64,000 nt of DNA, from NCBI RefSeq assembly GCF_003814705.1, contig NZ_RKRA01000001.1, positions 992,001 to 1,056,000 on the forward strand, read 5' to 3'. Made by a program: the position numbers and the translations under genes. The notes under the pieces are model-generated. The model searched no databases. It had not been told where the DNA came from and saw only the letters and a list, made by a program, of their open reading frames with translations. Origin of the DNA: Georgenia muralis (GTDB lineage Bacteria; Actinomycetota; Actinomycetes; Actinomycetales; Actinomycetaceae). Positions 28,157-39,176 of this stretch are shown piece after piece; within the stretch, counting starts at the first letter, position 1, and the number at the start of each line of letters is the position of its first letter.

Positions 28157-29472
28157 GGGTGCCTCTCCGTGGTGGCGGCCAGGTGGTGGTCGGGATCGTT
28201 CGCCGCTGCGGCGGGCGGGCCGCTCGCTGCTACGACGGGCGGGTCGCCGTGCCCGGTGGCGGCCCGGCCGGGTCCGTCCTCGAGCGTGTCCGTGGCATCG
28301 GCCGTGTCGCCGCCGGCGTCGGGACGCCGGCCGCGGCCGCCTCCCGCCGGCTGGTCCGTGTCGGCGCCGGCGCGACCGGCACCGGGCGCGTGCCCCGCCC
28401 CGCGGCGCCGTCGGAGGACGCCGGCGAGCTGGGCCGGCCCACCGGGGAGGAAGGCGACCACGAGGATGAACAGCGCACCCTGGAAGTAGGTCCAGAACGA
28501 CGGGAACGACTCCGACAGGCCCGTCTCGGCCCAGGCCACCACGACCGAGCCGAGCACGGGGCCGAGCAGGGTGGCCCGGCCGCCGATCGCGACACCGACG
28601 AGGAAGCCGATCGAGGGGACGACGCCGACGTCGGCGGGCGAGATGATGCCGGCGATCGGCACGAACAGGGCTCCGCCGATCGCGGCGAAGACGGCGGCCA
28701 CCACGTAGGCGAAGACCTTGACCCGCACGGGGTCGTAGCCGAGGAAGCGCACGCGGTTCTCCTGGTCGCGCACCGCCACGAGCAGCTCGCCGTAGCGCGA
28801 GCGCATGAGGGCGCGCACGGCCAGGACCATCACCAGCAGCGTGCCGGCGGCGAGAAGGTAGAGCATGCGCCGGTTCACCGGGTCGGCGAGGTCGTAGCCG
28901 AAGAACGACCGGAAGCCGTTGAGCCCGTTCGTCCCGCCGGTGGTCTGCTGCTGACCCACGAGCAGGATCGCGAACGCCGCGGCGAGGGCCTGGCTGAGCA
29001 CGGCGAAGTAGGCGCCGCGCACCTGCCGGCGGAACACCGCGGTGCCGAGCACCAGGGCGAGGAGCGCGGGCACGGCGACGACGAGGACGACCGTCGTCGC
29101 GGGTGAGCGCATGGGCTCCCACCACCCGGGCACCTCGCCGGTGCCGTACAGGAGCATGAAGTCCGGCACGCCGCCGGGGCCGGCGTCGGCGAGCTTGAGG
29201 TGCATCGCCATGATGTAGGCGCCCAGGCCGAAGAACACGCCCTGGCCGAGGGTGAGCATCCCTCCCTGCCCCCAGGCCAGGCCGATGCCGACGGCGACCA
29301 TCGCCAGGCACAGGAAGCGGGCCAGGAGGCTGAGCCGGAAGTCGCTGAGCACCGCCGGCGCGAGGACCAGCAGGACGAGCGCGGCGAGGGCGGCCAGGGC
29401 CCAGGTGCGGGCCGGACCCGGGCGGAGGACGACCGCGGCCCACCGGGGCAGGGTGGTGCTGCCGCCGCTCAT
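28153..29472 (-). CDS. urtC: urea ABC transporter permease UrtC
   Basis: A 439-residue permease with about ten hydrophobic segments. The core motif is GQGGMLTLGQGVFFGLGAYI, followed by GGTNGLNGF and the EAA-like loop. Roughly the last 75 residues are a Gly/Ala/Pro/Arg/His-rich hydrophilic tail with no membrane character. That extension is longer than in most UrtC proteins and is predicted disordered. The start at 29472 overlaps urtB's stop (ATGA). Confidence 0.93.
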
Positions 29473-30353
29473 GCCAGGCTCCTCGTCCGGACGGTGACAA
29501 GACCCTGCGGCCGCCACTGGAGGAAGAGGACCACCAGGGCGAGGAGGAGGACCTTGGCCAGGCTCGCCGTCGTGCCGAGCTGGAGGAAGGCCTGGATGAT
29601 GCCGAGGCCGAAGGCGGCCACCACCGCCCCCTTGATCTGTCCGATCCCGCCGACGACGACCACGAGGAACGCGTCCACGATGTAGCTCTGGCCCAGCGTC
29701 GGCCCGATGGAGCCGAGGAGGGTCAGCGCGACGCCCGCCACGCCGGCGATGCCCGAGCCGATGAAGAAGGTGAGCCGGTCGGTGGCCGCCGTGGAGATCC
29801 CCGACGTCTCGGCCAGGTCGCGGTTCTGCACGACCGCCCGGATCCGGCGTCCGAGCGACGTCCTGGCCAGGACGAGGGCGACCGCGGCGACGCAGACCAC
29901 GGCGAGCGCCAGGATGAAGAGCCGCGAGCGGGGCACGGACACCCCGAGCAGCTGGACGGGACCGGCGAGCCACGACGGGGCGCGGACGTCGACGTTCGGT
30001 GCGCCGAAGACGTCGCGGGCCACCTGCTGGAGCACCAGGGCGACGCCCCACGTGACGAGGAGCGTGTCGAGCGGGCGGCGGTGCATCCGGGAGATGAGCA
30101 GCACCTCGAGGACCACGCCCATGAGGCCGCCGACGAGGAAGCCGACCACCACGGAGACGAGCAGGGAGACGCCCGGGTCGGCCAGGACCTGCTGGACGAC
30201 GAAGGTGGTGTAGGCGCCGGCCATCATGAACTCGCCGTGGGCCATGTTGATCACGCCCATCTGGCCGAAGGTCAGGGCGAGGCCGAGCGCGGCCAGGAGG
30301 AGGACCGAGCCGAGGCTCAGGCCCGCGAAGAGCTGGGGAAGGACGGCGTCCAT
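29469..30353 (-). CDS. urtB: urea ABC transporter permease UrtB
   Basis: A 294-residue permease with about eight hydrophobic segments. The family signature near the N-terminus is GLALTFGQMGVINMAHGEFM. The C-terminal segment VVVVGGIGQIKGAVVAAFGL is typical of LivH/UrtB. It forms the membrane channel with UrtC. It is separated from urtA by a 66-bp gap that contains a 40-bp perfect palindrome, while the rest of the operon overlaps. Confidence 0.93.
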   Translation of the reverse strand: MDAVLPQLFAGLSLGSVLLLAALGLALTFGQMGVINMAHGEFMMAGAYTTFVVQQVLADPGVSLLVSVVVGFLVGGLMGVVLEVLLISRMHRRPLDTLLVTWGVALVLQQVARDVFGAPNVDVRAPSWLAGPVQLLGVSVPRSRLFILALAVVCVAAVALVLARTSLGRRIRAVVQNRDLAETSGISTAATDRLTFFIGSGIAGVAGVALTLLGSIGPTLGQSYIVDAFLVVVVGGIGQIKGAVVAAFGLGIIQAFLQLGTTASLAKVLLLALVVLFLQWRPQGLVTVRTRSLA

Positions 30354-30372
30354 CGTGCCTCCGTCTGCTGGG

Positions 30373-30412
30373 CGGTCCCCCGCCCCGGCCGCGCGGCCGG
30401 GGCGGGGGACCG
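30373..30412 (-). terminator. urtA-urtB intercistronic 40-bp perfect palindrome
   Basis: Twenty bases (30373-30392) are followed directly by their exact reverse complement (30393-30412). It would fold into a very stable hairpin in the mRNA between the binding-protein gene and the permease genes. Such elements commonly attenuate downstream expression and protect the upstream message, allowing excess binding protein. Confidence 0.8.
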
Positions 30413-30419
30413 GCGGTGG

Positions 30420-31682
30420 TCAGGAGAGGCCGGCGGCCCAGTCGTAGGACTCCAGGAACGGGTCGGGCTCGATGGGCCCGTCCGAGCTCCACTCGGTGTG
30501 GATGAGCCCGTCGGGTCCGATCCGGCCGATGAGCGCGGTCTTGCTGAGGTGGTGGTTCTCGCCGTCGATCGTCACCGTGCCCTCGGGCGCCTCGAACGTC
30601 GTGCCGTCCGCGGCCTCCTGGACGGCGGCGACGTCGAAGGAGCCCGCCTCCTCCACCATCGCGCGCCAGAGGTGGAGCGAGGTGTACGCGGCCTCCATCG
30701 GGTCGGAGGTCACCCGGTCCTCGCCGTAGGCCTCCTGGAACGCCGCGACGAACGCGTCGTTCTCGGGGCTGTCCACGGTCTGGTAGTAGTTCCAGGCGGT
30801 CAGCTGGCCCTCGACGTTGTCGATGCCGATGCCGCCGACCTCCTCCTCGGCGATCGAGACCGACATGACCGGCATCTCCTCGGCGGTCAGGCCGATGTTG
30901 CGGTACTCCTTGAAGAAGGCGACGTTGGAGTCGCCGTTGAGGGTGTTGAAGACGGCGTCCGCGCCCGCCGAGCGCACCTTGCCGACGATCGTGGCGAAGT
31001 CGGTGTGCCCGAGCGGGGCGTACTCCTCGCCGAGCACCTCGATGCCGTGCTCCTGCGCGTAGGCGTTGATGATCTTGTTCGCCGTGCGGGGGAAGACGTA
31101 GTCCGACCCCACGAGGAACAGCGACGTCGCCCCCTGCTCGCGCAGGTAGTCCAGCGCGGGGATGATCTGCTGGTTCGTGGTGGCGCCGCTGTAGAAGATG
31201 TTCTCCGACGCCTCGAGGCCCTCGTACTGCACGGGGTAGAACAGCAGGGCGTCGTTCCCCTCGAAGACGGGCAGCATCGCCTTGCGACTGGCGGAGGTCC
31301 AGCCGCCGAACACCGCCGCGACGCAGTCGGAGACGATGAGCTTCTCGGCCTTCTCCGCGAACACGGTGGGCTCGGAGGCGCCGTCCTCGGAGACGACCTC
31401 GAGCTGCTTGCCGAGGACACCACCGTCGGCGTTGATCTCCTCGGCCGCCAGCGTGAGGGAGTCGAAGACCGTCTGCTCGGAGATGGCCATGGTGCCGGAG
31501 AGGGAGTTGAGGAAGCCGATCTTGACGGTGTCGCCGGAGGTGTCCACGCAGGACTCGGCCGACGCGGCGGAGGTGTCCGCCTCGTCACCGCCCGCCACGC
31601 GCGCGCCGCAGGCGCTCAGCGTCATGGCCAGGGCGGCAACGGCGGCGAGCGCCACGCGGGTCCGCAGGGGTTTGGGGGTCAT
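30420..31682 (-). CDS. urtA: urea ABC transporter substrate-binding lipoprotein UrtA
   Basis: A 420-residue type I periplasmic-binding protein. The signal peptide ends in the lipobox LSAC, so the mature protein is lipid-anchored outside the membrane. The family core is [20 protein letters not shown], followed by [20 protein letters not shown] and [20 protein letters not shown], all strongly UrtA-like. It captures urea or short amides for UrtBCDE. The ATG at 31682 follows AGGGAA by 9 nt. A GlnR-like operator lies 87-124 bp upstream, so expression should rise on nitrogen limitation. Confidence 0.95.
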   Translation of the reverse strand: MTPKPLRTRVALAAVAALAMTLSACGARVAGGDEADTSAASAESCVDTSGDTVKIGFLNSLSGTMAISEQTVFDSLTLAAEEINADGGVLGKQLEVVSEDGASEPTVFAEKAEKLIVSDCVAAVFGGWTSASRKAMLPVFEGNDALLFYPVQYEGLEASENIFYSGATTNQQIIPALDYLREQGATSLFLVGSDYVFPRTANKIINAYAQEHGIEVLGEEYAPLGHTDFATIVGKVRSAGADAVFNTLNGDSNVAFFKEYRNIGLTAEEMPVMSVSIAEEEVGGIGIDNVEGQLTAWNYYQTVDSPENDAFVAAFQEAYGEDRVTSDPMEAAYTSLHLWRAMVEEAGSFDVAAVQEAADGTTFEAPEGTVTIDGENHHLSKTALIGRIGPDGLIHTEWSSDGPIEPDPFLESYDWAAGLS

Positions 31683-31768
31683 CACAGGTTCCCTTGTTTC
31701 GGGCCACGGGGGCCGGGGCTGGGGGTCGCGACGCCGTGTCGCGACATCTGTGACGCTAGGAGCCCCCT

Positions 31769-31806
31769 GTTTCGTGGGACCGCCCTCACCGTTTCGGGTG
31801 GGTAAA
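31769..31806 (-). promoter_or_regulatory. GlnR-type operator upstream of urtA
   Basis: Minus strand: TTTAC-n6-GAAAC-n6-GGCGG-n6-GAAAC, against the actinobacterial GlnR consensus GTnAC-n6-GAAAC repeated. Three of four half-sites match well and all are exactly 11 bp apart. A sister site lies upstream of ureA. Regulation is inferred from known GlnR control of urea genes. Confidence 0.65.
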
Positions 31807-31895
31807 CGCTGCTCGCAGCCCACCGGCGAGGGCAGGCGACGCGGCCCGGCGTCGAGATGTGACGGGTCTGCCGATGAGGCGGATCGGCCCACCGA

Positions 31896-32669
31896 TCAGA
31901 CCGCAGCCACCCCGGTGCACGGCAGCAGCGCCACCTCGTCGGGAGCCGCAGGGGAAGCCGCCGGCGGAGCTGCCGTGCCCGCACCCCACGAGCTCCACCA
32001 GGGCGAGAGGCTCGCGCTGTGCGCTGCCGTCCCGAGCAGGCGCGCGAGGGCGCCGGCGCCGTCGAGGTCGAACCTCGTCCCGCGCGCCGAGGGGTCCCCG
32101 GCGGGGGGTCGCCACCCGAGGGCCAGCACGGTGTCGACCACGCGCGCCCGCCCCAGCACCCCCGGCGCCGTCCGCGCGGTCGGGCCGAGGTCGAGGTCCT
32201 CCACGAGGAGCTCGGCCCCCGCCTGCCGCACCGACGTGCGGGCCCGCAGGGCGCCGCCGGTCTCCCCCGTGCGGCCCAGGACCAGGACCTCGCGCAGCAG
32301 CGCCCGCGCGCCGTCGCCGAGCTCGACGTCGGTGGTCCGCAGGACGTCCGCACCGTCGGCGACCACGAACGGCAGCCCCTCCCACGTGAGCCGGGCGCCG
32401 GCCCCGAGCCGCACCCGCACCGACCAGGAGGAGGGCTCCCCGCCCGCGTCGTAGGCGACCGTCCCGGCTGTCTCGACGATCTCCAGGCTCGCGCCGTCGC
32501 CCACCTCGACCTCGACGGCCACGTGGTCCCCGCCCAGGAGCAGCGCTCCGGTGGCGACCACGGCGACGGCGGCCCCGGAGGCGTCGGAGCGGAGCAGTCG
32601 CGGGCTGAGCGCGCCGCCCTCGAGCCGGGTACGGACCCGGTCCGGGCCCCGCTCGACGGCGATCCTCAC
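31896..32669 (-). CDS. ureD: urease accessory protein UreD
   Basis: A 257-residue protein of UreD/UreH type. It is weakly conserved, as usual, but recognisable from [33 protein letters not shown] and [20 protein letters not shown]. UreD forms the scaffold and nickel tunnel that binds apo-urease with UreF and UreG. The GTG at 32669 overlaps the ureG stop (GTGA), so translation is coupled. It is the last gene of the ure cluster; urtA begins about 210 bp further on. Confidence 0.88.
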   Translation of the reverse strand: MRIAVERGPDRVRTRLEGGALSPRLLRSDASGAAVAVVATGALLLGGDHVAVEVEVGDGASLEIVETAGTVAYDAGGEPSSWSVRVRLGAGARLTWEGLPFVVADGADVLRTTDVELGDGARALLREVLVLGRTGETGGALRARTSVRQAGAELLVEDLDLGPTARTAPGVLGRARVVDTVLALGWRPPAGDPSARGTRFDLDGAGALARLLGTAAHSASLSPWWSSWGAGTAAPPAASPAAPDEVALLPCTGVAAV

Positions 32670-33625
32670 CCGCGCGCGGCGCCGCGCAGGCCACCAGGGC
32701 CGCCGGCGGTCGGGGCGAGCTCCTCCCCCAGGTAGGTCTCGTGGTGGACGTGCTCGACCGGGTGCGCGCCGTCGGCGTGCCGGTGCGCGCCGGCCCCGTC
32801 GTGACGGTGGACGAACGCCCTCCCCGGCGACGTGCCTGCGACCTCGGACGCACCGGAGGCGTCGGCGGCACCGGAGGTACCGGAGGTACCAGCGGTGGCG
32901 TCGTCGTCGTCCTCGTGGCTGTGGAAGAAGCCCCCGCCGTCCTCGTCGGCGTGGAAGTGCGGCGCCATGGGCCCGGGGTCGGCGGGGACGAGGCGGCCGC
33001 CCGTGTGCTCGGCGAGGACGCCGCGGACCCACCCGCACAGCTCGGCCACCGAGGCGGGATTCTCCCTGGAGAGCGCCAGCACCGGCCGGCCCTCGCGAGC
33101 GGCCTCGCCGTCGGCGACCATGCGCTCGACGTCGACGCCGACGTAGGGCGCCAGGTCGGTCTTGTTGACCACGAGCAGGTCGGCGCGGGCGATGCCGGGG
33201 CCGCCCTTGCGTGCGACGTCGCCGCCGCCGGCGACGTCCAGGACGAAGATCTGCGCGTCCACCAGCGCCGGGGAGAAGGTCGCGGTGAGGTTGTCCCCGC
33301 CGGACTCGACGAGGACGACGTCGAGCGGGGCGAAGTCCTCCTCGAGGTCCTCCACGGCGAGGAGGTTGGCCGTGACGTCGTCGCGGATGGCCGTGTGCGG
33401 GCACGCACCGGTCTCCACCGCCCGGATCCGGTCGGGGTCGAGGACGCCGGCCGAGCGCAGGAAGCGCGCGTCCTCGTCGGTGTAGATGTCGTTGGTGATG
33501 ACCCCGAGGGACAGGTCGGCCGACAGCTCCCGGCACAGCAGCGCGATGAGGGAGCTCTTGCCGGTGCCGACGGGACCGGCGACGCCGAGCCGGAGGGACC
33601 GGGTGGGTGAGGTGTTCTCAGGCAC
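32666..33625 (-). CDS. ureG: urease accessory GTPase UreG with His-rich C-terminal tail
   Basis: A 319-residue protein whose first 220 residues are a canonical UreG: P-loop [16 protein letters not shown], metal motif [13 protein letters not shown] (CPH), [14 protein letters not shown] and guanine motif NKTD. It hydrolyses GTP to drive nickel insertion into urease. The remaining 100 residues are unusual: Asp/Glu/Gly-rich with about twelve His in HxH pairs, which is likely a nickel store. Known His-rich UreG proteins usually carry this region at the N-terminus. The GTG at 33625 overlaps the ureF end by 8 bp. No ureE is present in the cluster. Confidence 0.95.
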   Translation of the reverse strand: MPENTSPTRSLRLGVAGPVGTGKSSLIALLCRELSADLSLGVITNDIYTDEDARFLRSAGVLDPDRIRAVETGACPHTAIRDDVTANLLAVEDLEEDFAPLDVVLVESGGDNLTATFSPALVDAQIFVLDVAGGGDVARKGGPGIARADLLVVNKTDLAPYVGVDVERMVADGEAAREGRPVLALSRENPASVAELCGWVRGVLAEHTGGRLVPADPGPMAPHFHADEDGGGFFHSHEDDDDATAGTSGTSGAADASGASEVAGTSPGRAFVHRHDGAGAHRHADGAHPVEHVHHETYLGEELAPTAGGPGGLRGAARG

Positions 33626-34330
33626 TGAAGAGCCTCTCTGTGGTGGTGTCGTGGATCTCGGCCCACAGCTCGACGAGCGGGGCACCGGTGGCGGGGATCT
33701 CGTGGGGGGCGGTCAGGTTCGCCACCCGGCCGGCGAGCTCCTCGATGAGGGGGTGTGCGGCGAGCACCCAGGCGGTGGCGTCGACGGGGTCGACCGGGGC
33801 GAGCTTGAGCGCCGCGGCGGCCACCGTCTGCGCGTCGTCGTAGCCGACGAGGCGCGCGGTGTCGGTGGCGCCGAGGCCGGCGCGGGCGGCGAGGAGGCCG
33901 AGCGCGACGGGCCGGGACGGGCGCGGAGGGCGGACGCCCGCCGACGCACCGGGCGGCGCACCGGCCCGCGCACCAGCCGGCGCACCAGGCGCACCAGCGA
34001 CCGGCCACAGCCGGTCCGTCAGGCGCAGGTACCCCCGGCCGAGCCGGCGCGAGGCCGACCGCAGCGCCGAGCTGGGGGTCCGGGCGGCCCACGCCGTCTC
34101 CACGACGGCGAGGTCGCCGCCGGCGAGCGCCACGTGCCGCGCGACGACGGCCGTCCCGGCCTCGACCAGCACCACGGTCCGCAGCCGGGCGGCGAGGTAG
34201 GCGGGCACCTGCGCGGGCGGCATGCCGGCCCGCAGCGCCGGCTCGAGCCCGGCGGACTGGGTGTGGGCCCCGCTGGGCAGCCGGGCGTCGGCGAGCATCG
34301 CCAGCAGCAGGGGCGTGGGTCCGGGCGCCA

Positions 34331-34331
<1 letters not shown>
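33618..34331 (-). CDS. ureF: urease accessory protein UreF
   Basis: A 237-residue all-helical UreF. The conserved start reads [21 protein letters not shown], matching the usual DSxxPxGxxxHSxGLE region with some divergence. The C-terminal half has [16 protein letters not shown]. It links UreD to UreG and acts as a checkpoint in metallocentre assembly. A Pro/Ala/Arg-rich insertion of about 35 residues in the middle is probably a disordered loop. The ATG at 34331 overlaps the ureC stop (ATGA). Confidence 0.9.
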
Positions 34332-36026
<1,695 letters not shown>

Positions 36027-36034
<8 letters not shown>

Positions 36035-36437
36035 CGGTGCGCCCCGTCCCCTCGGTCGTCGCGGAACCGCCGTGGGCCGCTCCGCCGTCGTCCTTGGCGT
36101 CGAGCGGTCCGCCGTCGACCTTGCCCCGCTGGATACCGGGCACCCGCCGGGCCCCGCGCAGCGCGACGGCCGCCACGGTGCGCGAGGCGCCCGGCTCGAA
36201 GCGCTGCGAGGTGCCGGCCGGGACGTCGAGGCGGAAGCCGTGGGCGGCCGCACGGTCGAAGGCCAGGGCGGCGTTGGCGTCCGGCAGGTGCAGGTGCGAG
36301 CCGATCTGCACGGGCCGGTCGCCGGTGTTGAGCACCACGAGCTCGACCCGCTCGGCCGCCGTGCGGTCGGCGTTGAGCTCGATGGTGCCCGCGGCCGCGC
36401 GCACGGCGCCCGGTCCGGAGGCGGAGATCCCTGCCAT
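36027..36437 (-). CDS. ureB: urease beta subunit UreB
   Basis: A 136-residue subunit. Core motifs are [40 protein letters not shown] and [20 protein letters not shown], as expected for UreB. About 25 extra polar C-terminal residues form a Gly/Asp-rich tail. GAGGAG precedes the ATG at 36437 by 5 nt. It lies 9 nt after the ureA stop. Confidence 0.97.
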
Positions 36438-36445
36438 GGTGCTCC

Positions 36446-36748
36446 TCAGGCGATCGGCTGGTGGATGGTGACGAGCTTGCGCCCGTCGGGGAAGGTCGCC
36501 TCGACCTGGACGTCGGGGAGCATGTCGGCGACGCCGTCCATGACCTCGTCCCGGCCGAGCACCGCCCGGCCCTCGACCATGAGGTCGGCCACGGTGCACC
36601 CCTCCCGGGCCCGCTCCACCACCCACGTCGTCAGCAGGGCGACGGTCTCGGGGTAGTTCAGGCGGACGCCGCGCTCGCGCCGGTCGCGCGCGACCATGCC
36701 GGCGACGGCGAGCAGCAGCTTCTCCTGCTCCGACGGTGTCAGGTGCAT
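36446..36748 (-). CDS. ureA: urease gamma subunit UreA
   Basis: A 100-residue subunit of standard length, starting [20 protein letters not shown], with [20 protein letters not shown] and [20 protein letters not shown] lies 6 nt before the ATG at 36748. It is first in the ureABCFGD operon. A GlnR-like operator sits 60-97 bp upstream. Confidence 0.98.
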   Translation of the reverse strand: MHLTPSEQEKLLLAVAGMVARDRRERGVRLNYPETVALLTTWVVERAREGCTVADLMVEGRAVLGRDEVMDGVADMLPDVQVEATFPDGRKLVTIHQPIA

Positions 36749-36807
36749 CGGCCCTCCCGGGGCGTTCCCCCGCGTCCGGCGGGCGTACCCGATGGTCGCC
36801 GCCGGAC

Positions 36808-36845
36808 GTTTCGGGCGTGTGACCGGCCGGGAACGGTCGTGTAAC
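36808..36845 (-). promoter_or_regulatory. GlnR-type operator upstream of ureA
   Basis: Minus strand: GTTAC-n6-GTTCC-n6-GTCAC-n6-GAAAC. Three half-sites match GTnAC/GAAAC exactly and the 11-bp phasing is perfect. This is the better of the two sites in the window. Confidence 0.72.
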
Positions 36846-36921
36846 CCCCTCCTGGGGCGGGTGCGCCGGGGCAGGGGGCGCGCCGACACCGCGCGGGCGC
36901 CACCGACGGGGCGGGCGCCCC

Positions 36922-36927
36922 TACGCT
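36922..36927 (+). promoter_or_regulatory. -10 element of leaderless NYN gene
   Basis: TACGCT, 6 nt before the ATG at 36934; the intervening GGCCCC holds no ribosome site. Confidence 0.5.
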
Positions 36928-36933
36928 GGCCCC

Positions 36934-37512
36934 ATGTCAGACTTCCCGGCGCCCGCCACCGACACGTACCTGCTCGTCGACGGCGAGAACATCGACGCCA
37001 CCCTGGGCATGAGCGTGCTGGGCCGGCGGCCCGCCCCCGAGGAGCGTCCGCGCTGGGACCGCATCCTCCACTTCACCCAGGAGGTCTGGCACGGCCAGGC
37101 CAGGGGGCTGTTCTTCCTCAACGCCACCTCGGGGCAGATGCCCATGAGCTTCGTCCAGGCGCTCCTCGCCATGAGCTACCACCCGATCCCGCTGGCGGGC
37201 ACCGGGACGGAGAAGGTCGTCGACATCGGCATCCAGCGCACGATGGACGCCATCCTCGAGCAGGGGCACGGCGACGTCGTCCTGGCCTCCCACGACGGCG
37301 ACTACATCCCCCAGGTCGAGCGGCTCCTCGACGCCGGCCGCAAGGTGGGCGTGCTGTGCTTCCGCGAGTTCCTCAACGGCCAGCTCGCCGACCTCACCGA
37401 GCGGGGCCTGCAGATCTACGACCTCGAGGACGATCTCGGCGCCTTCAACGCCGTGCTGCCGCGCGTGCGGATCATCCCGCTCGCCGCCTTCGACCCCTCG
37501 CGCTACCTGTAG
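36934..37512 (+). CDS. NYN-domain (LabA/PIN-like) protein
   Basis: A 192-residue NYN-domain protein with a PIN-like nuclease fold. The first metal-binding Asp is in [14 protein letters not shown], then [20 protein letters not shown] and [20 protein letters not shown] supply the remaining acidic residues. Such proteins cleave or bind RNA. It starts 6 nt after a TACGCT -10 element. Its last codons lie in a tandem 18-bp duplication; the stop arises from a TAG where the second copy has AAG, so the protein may once have been 21 residues longer. Confidence 0.88.
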   Translation: MSDFPAPATDTYLLVDGENIDATLGMSVLGRRPAPEERPRWDRILHFTQEVWHGQARGLFFLNATSGQMPMSFVQALLAMSYHPIPLAGTGTEKVVDIGIQRTMDAILEQGHGDVVLASHDGDYIPQVERLLDAGRKVGVLCFREFLNGQLADLTERGLQIYDLEDDLGAFNAVLPRVRIIPLAAFDPSRYL

Positions 37513-37536
37513 CCCGACCGCTACCTGAAGCCCGAC
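37501..37536. repeat. tandem 18-bp duplication at NYN gene end
   Basis: Two copies (37501-37518 and 37519-37536) differ by one base, which creates the TAG stop in the first copy. The frame continues through the second copy to a TAG at 37573. Confidence 0.85.
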
Positions 37537-37572
37537 CGCTCGGTGCCCGTCCGAGGCACGCGCGGCCGGCTC

Positions 37573-37578
37573 TAGAGT
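37573..37578 (+). promoter_or_regulatory. -10 element of leaderless amidohydrolase gene
   Basis: TAGAGT, 6 nt before the ATG at 37585; the spacer is a T followed by five C. Confidence 0.5.
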
Positions 37579-37584
37579 TCCCCC

Positions 37585-39141
37585 ATGGTCACCGCCTCCG
37601 CCTCGGTGCTGCTGCGCGACGTCCGCCTCGTCCCCGTCGCCGGCCCCTCAGCACCGCAGGGCTCCCCGACGGGAGAGCATCCCCCCGCGCCGCCCGCGCC
37701 GGGGCCGGTCGACGTCCGCATCACCGGCGGCCGGATCACCGAGGTCGGCCCGCACCTGTCCCGCCGGGCGGGTGAGGAGGAGCTCGACGGAGCCGGGCGG
37801 TGGGCCGCCCCGGGGCTGTGGGACCACCACGTCCACCTCGGTCAGTGGGCGCGCACCTTCGACCGGCTCGACCTGACCGACGCCGCGAGCGCCGCCGAGG
37901 TCCTGCGCCGGGTGCGTGAGCGCCTCACCGGGGCCCGGACCCCGCTGGTGGGGTTCGGCTTCCGCGATGCCGCCTGGCCCGATGCCCCCGACCAGGCGGC
38001 CCTGGACGCCGTCGCCGGTGACGCCGCGGTCGTGCTCGCGTCCGGCGACTTCCACTCCGGCTGGTTCTCCGCGCGCGCCCGTGAGCTGCTCGGCGTCCCC
38101 GAGGCAGCCGACGGCGACGCCCTGGTCCGGGAGAACGCCTGGTTCGCCGCGCTCGGGCGCCTGGCGGACCTGCCCGGCGACGAGCCGGTCTCCTACGGCC
38201 GCGCCCTGGCGGAGGCGGCCGCGCGCGGCGTCGTCGGGGTGACCGAGATGGAATGGGCGGCCAACGCCTTCGAGTGGCCGGACCGGGTCGCCGACGGCGC
38301 CGACACCCTGCGGGTGCGCACCGCCACCTACGCCGACGGTCTCGACGACGTCCTCGCCGTCGCCCTGCGCACCGGAGAGGCCGTTCCCGGGGGTCGGGGC
38401 CTGGTCCGGATGGGCCCGCTCAAGATCATCTCCGACGGCTCGCTCACCACCGCGACCGCGCACTGCCTCGCGCCCTACCCCGACCCGATCGACCCCGGCC
38501 ACCCGCACGGTGTCCAGAACGTGCCCGCCGACGAGCTGCGCGACCTCCTGCGCCGCGCGCGCCGCGGCGGCCTGGACGTCGCCGTCCACGCCATCGGCGA
38601 CGCCGCCGTCTCCATCGCCCTGGACGCGTTCGCGGCGACCGGCGCCCGCGGGTCGATCGAGCACGCCCAGCTCCTCACCCCCGCCCACAGCGCCGAGATG
38701 GCCCGGCTGGGGGTGGTGGCGAGCGTGCAGCCCGCCCACCTCCTCGACGACCGCGACGTCACCGAGGAGCGCTGGCCCGACCGGGCGGGGCGCACGTTCG
38801 TGCTGCGTGAGCTGCTCGACGCCGGGGTCCGGCTCACGCTCGGCTCGGACGCCCCCGTCTCCCCGCTCGACCCGTGGCTGGCGATGGCCGCGGCCGTCCA
38901 CCGCAGCGCCGATTCGCGCGAGCCGTGGCACCCCGAGCAGCACATCACCCCCGCCGAGGCCCTCGCCGCCTCGACCGACGGCCAGGGCACGCTCGCCGTG
39001 GGCGGGCGCGGCGACGTCGTCCTCCTCGACACCGACCCCCTGGCGCCCGCGGCGTCCACGGACGAGGCAGCGGCACGGCTGCGCCGGACGCGGGTGGCCG
39101 CCACGCTCGTCGGCGGTCGCGTGACCCACCTGGCGCTGTAG
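37585..39141 (+). CDS. amidohydrolase family protein (YtcJ-like)
   Basis: A 518-residue metal-dependent hydrolase of the Amidohydrolase_3/YtcJ type. It shows the strand-1 metal motif LWDHHVHLGQW, the region LVRMGPLKIISDGSLTTATA with the bridging Lys, VAVHAIGDAAV with a metal His, EHAQLL, and the final catalytic Asp in LGSDAPVSPLDPWLAMAAAV. A Pro-rich insertion interrupts the N-terminal beta-sandwich. Substrates of the group are N-substituted amides or formamides; the specific one is unknown. It has no ribosome site and probably leaderless expression. PhzF follows at 35 bp but has its own -10. Confidence 0.85.
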   Translation: MVTASASVLLRDVRLVPVAGPSAPQGSPTGEHPPAPPAPGPVDVRITGGRITEVGPHLSRRAGEEELDGAGRWAAPGLWDHHVHLGQWARTFDRLDLTDAASAAEVLRRVRERLTGARTPLVGFGFRDAAWPDAPDQAALDAVAGDAAVVLASGDFHSGWFSARARELLGVPEAADGDALVRENAWFAALGRLADLPGDEPVSYGRALAEAAARGVVGVTEMEWAANAFEWPDRVADGADTLRVRTATYADGLDDVLAVALRTGEAVPGGRGLVRMGPLKIISDGSLTTATAHCLAPYPDPIDPGHPHGVQNVPADELRDLLRRARRGGLDVAVHAIGDAAVSIALDAFAATGARGSIEHAQLLTPAHSAEMARLGVVASVQPAHLLDDRDVTEERWPDRAGRTFVLRELLDAGVRLTLGSDAPVSPLDPWLAMAAAVHRSADSREPWHPEQHITPAEALAASTDGQGTLAVGGRGDVVLLDTDPLAPAASTDEAAARLRRTRVAATLVGGRVTHLAL

Positions 39142-39163
39142 GAACCCTCCCCGCCCGCGCGGC

Positions 39164-39169
39164 TATCGT
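39164..39169 (+). promoter_or_regulatory. -10 element of leaderless PhzF-like gene
   Basis: TATCGT, 7 nt before the GTG at 39177. A good TANNNT match with no Shine-Dalgarno sequence. Confidence 0.5.
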
Positions 39170-39176
39170 GGCTGCC

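Noticed and set aside
31882..31897. Rho-independent terminator of the ure operon
   Set aside because: Only a 6-bp stem (GATCGG/CCGATC) overlapping the ureD stop with competing pairings; too weak to call.
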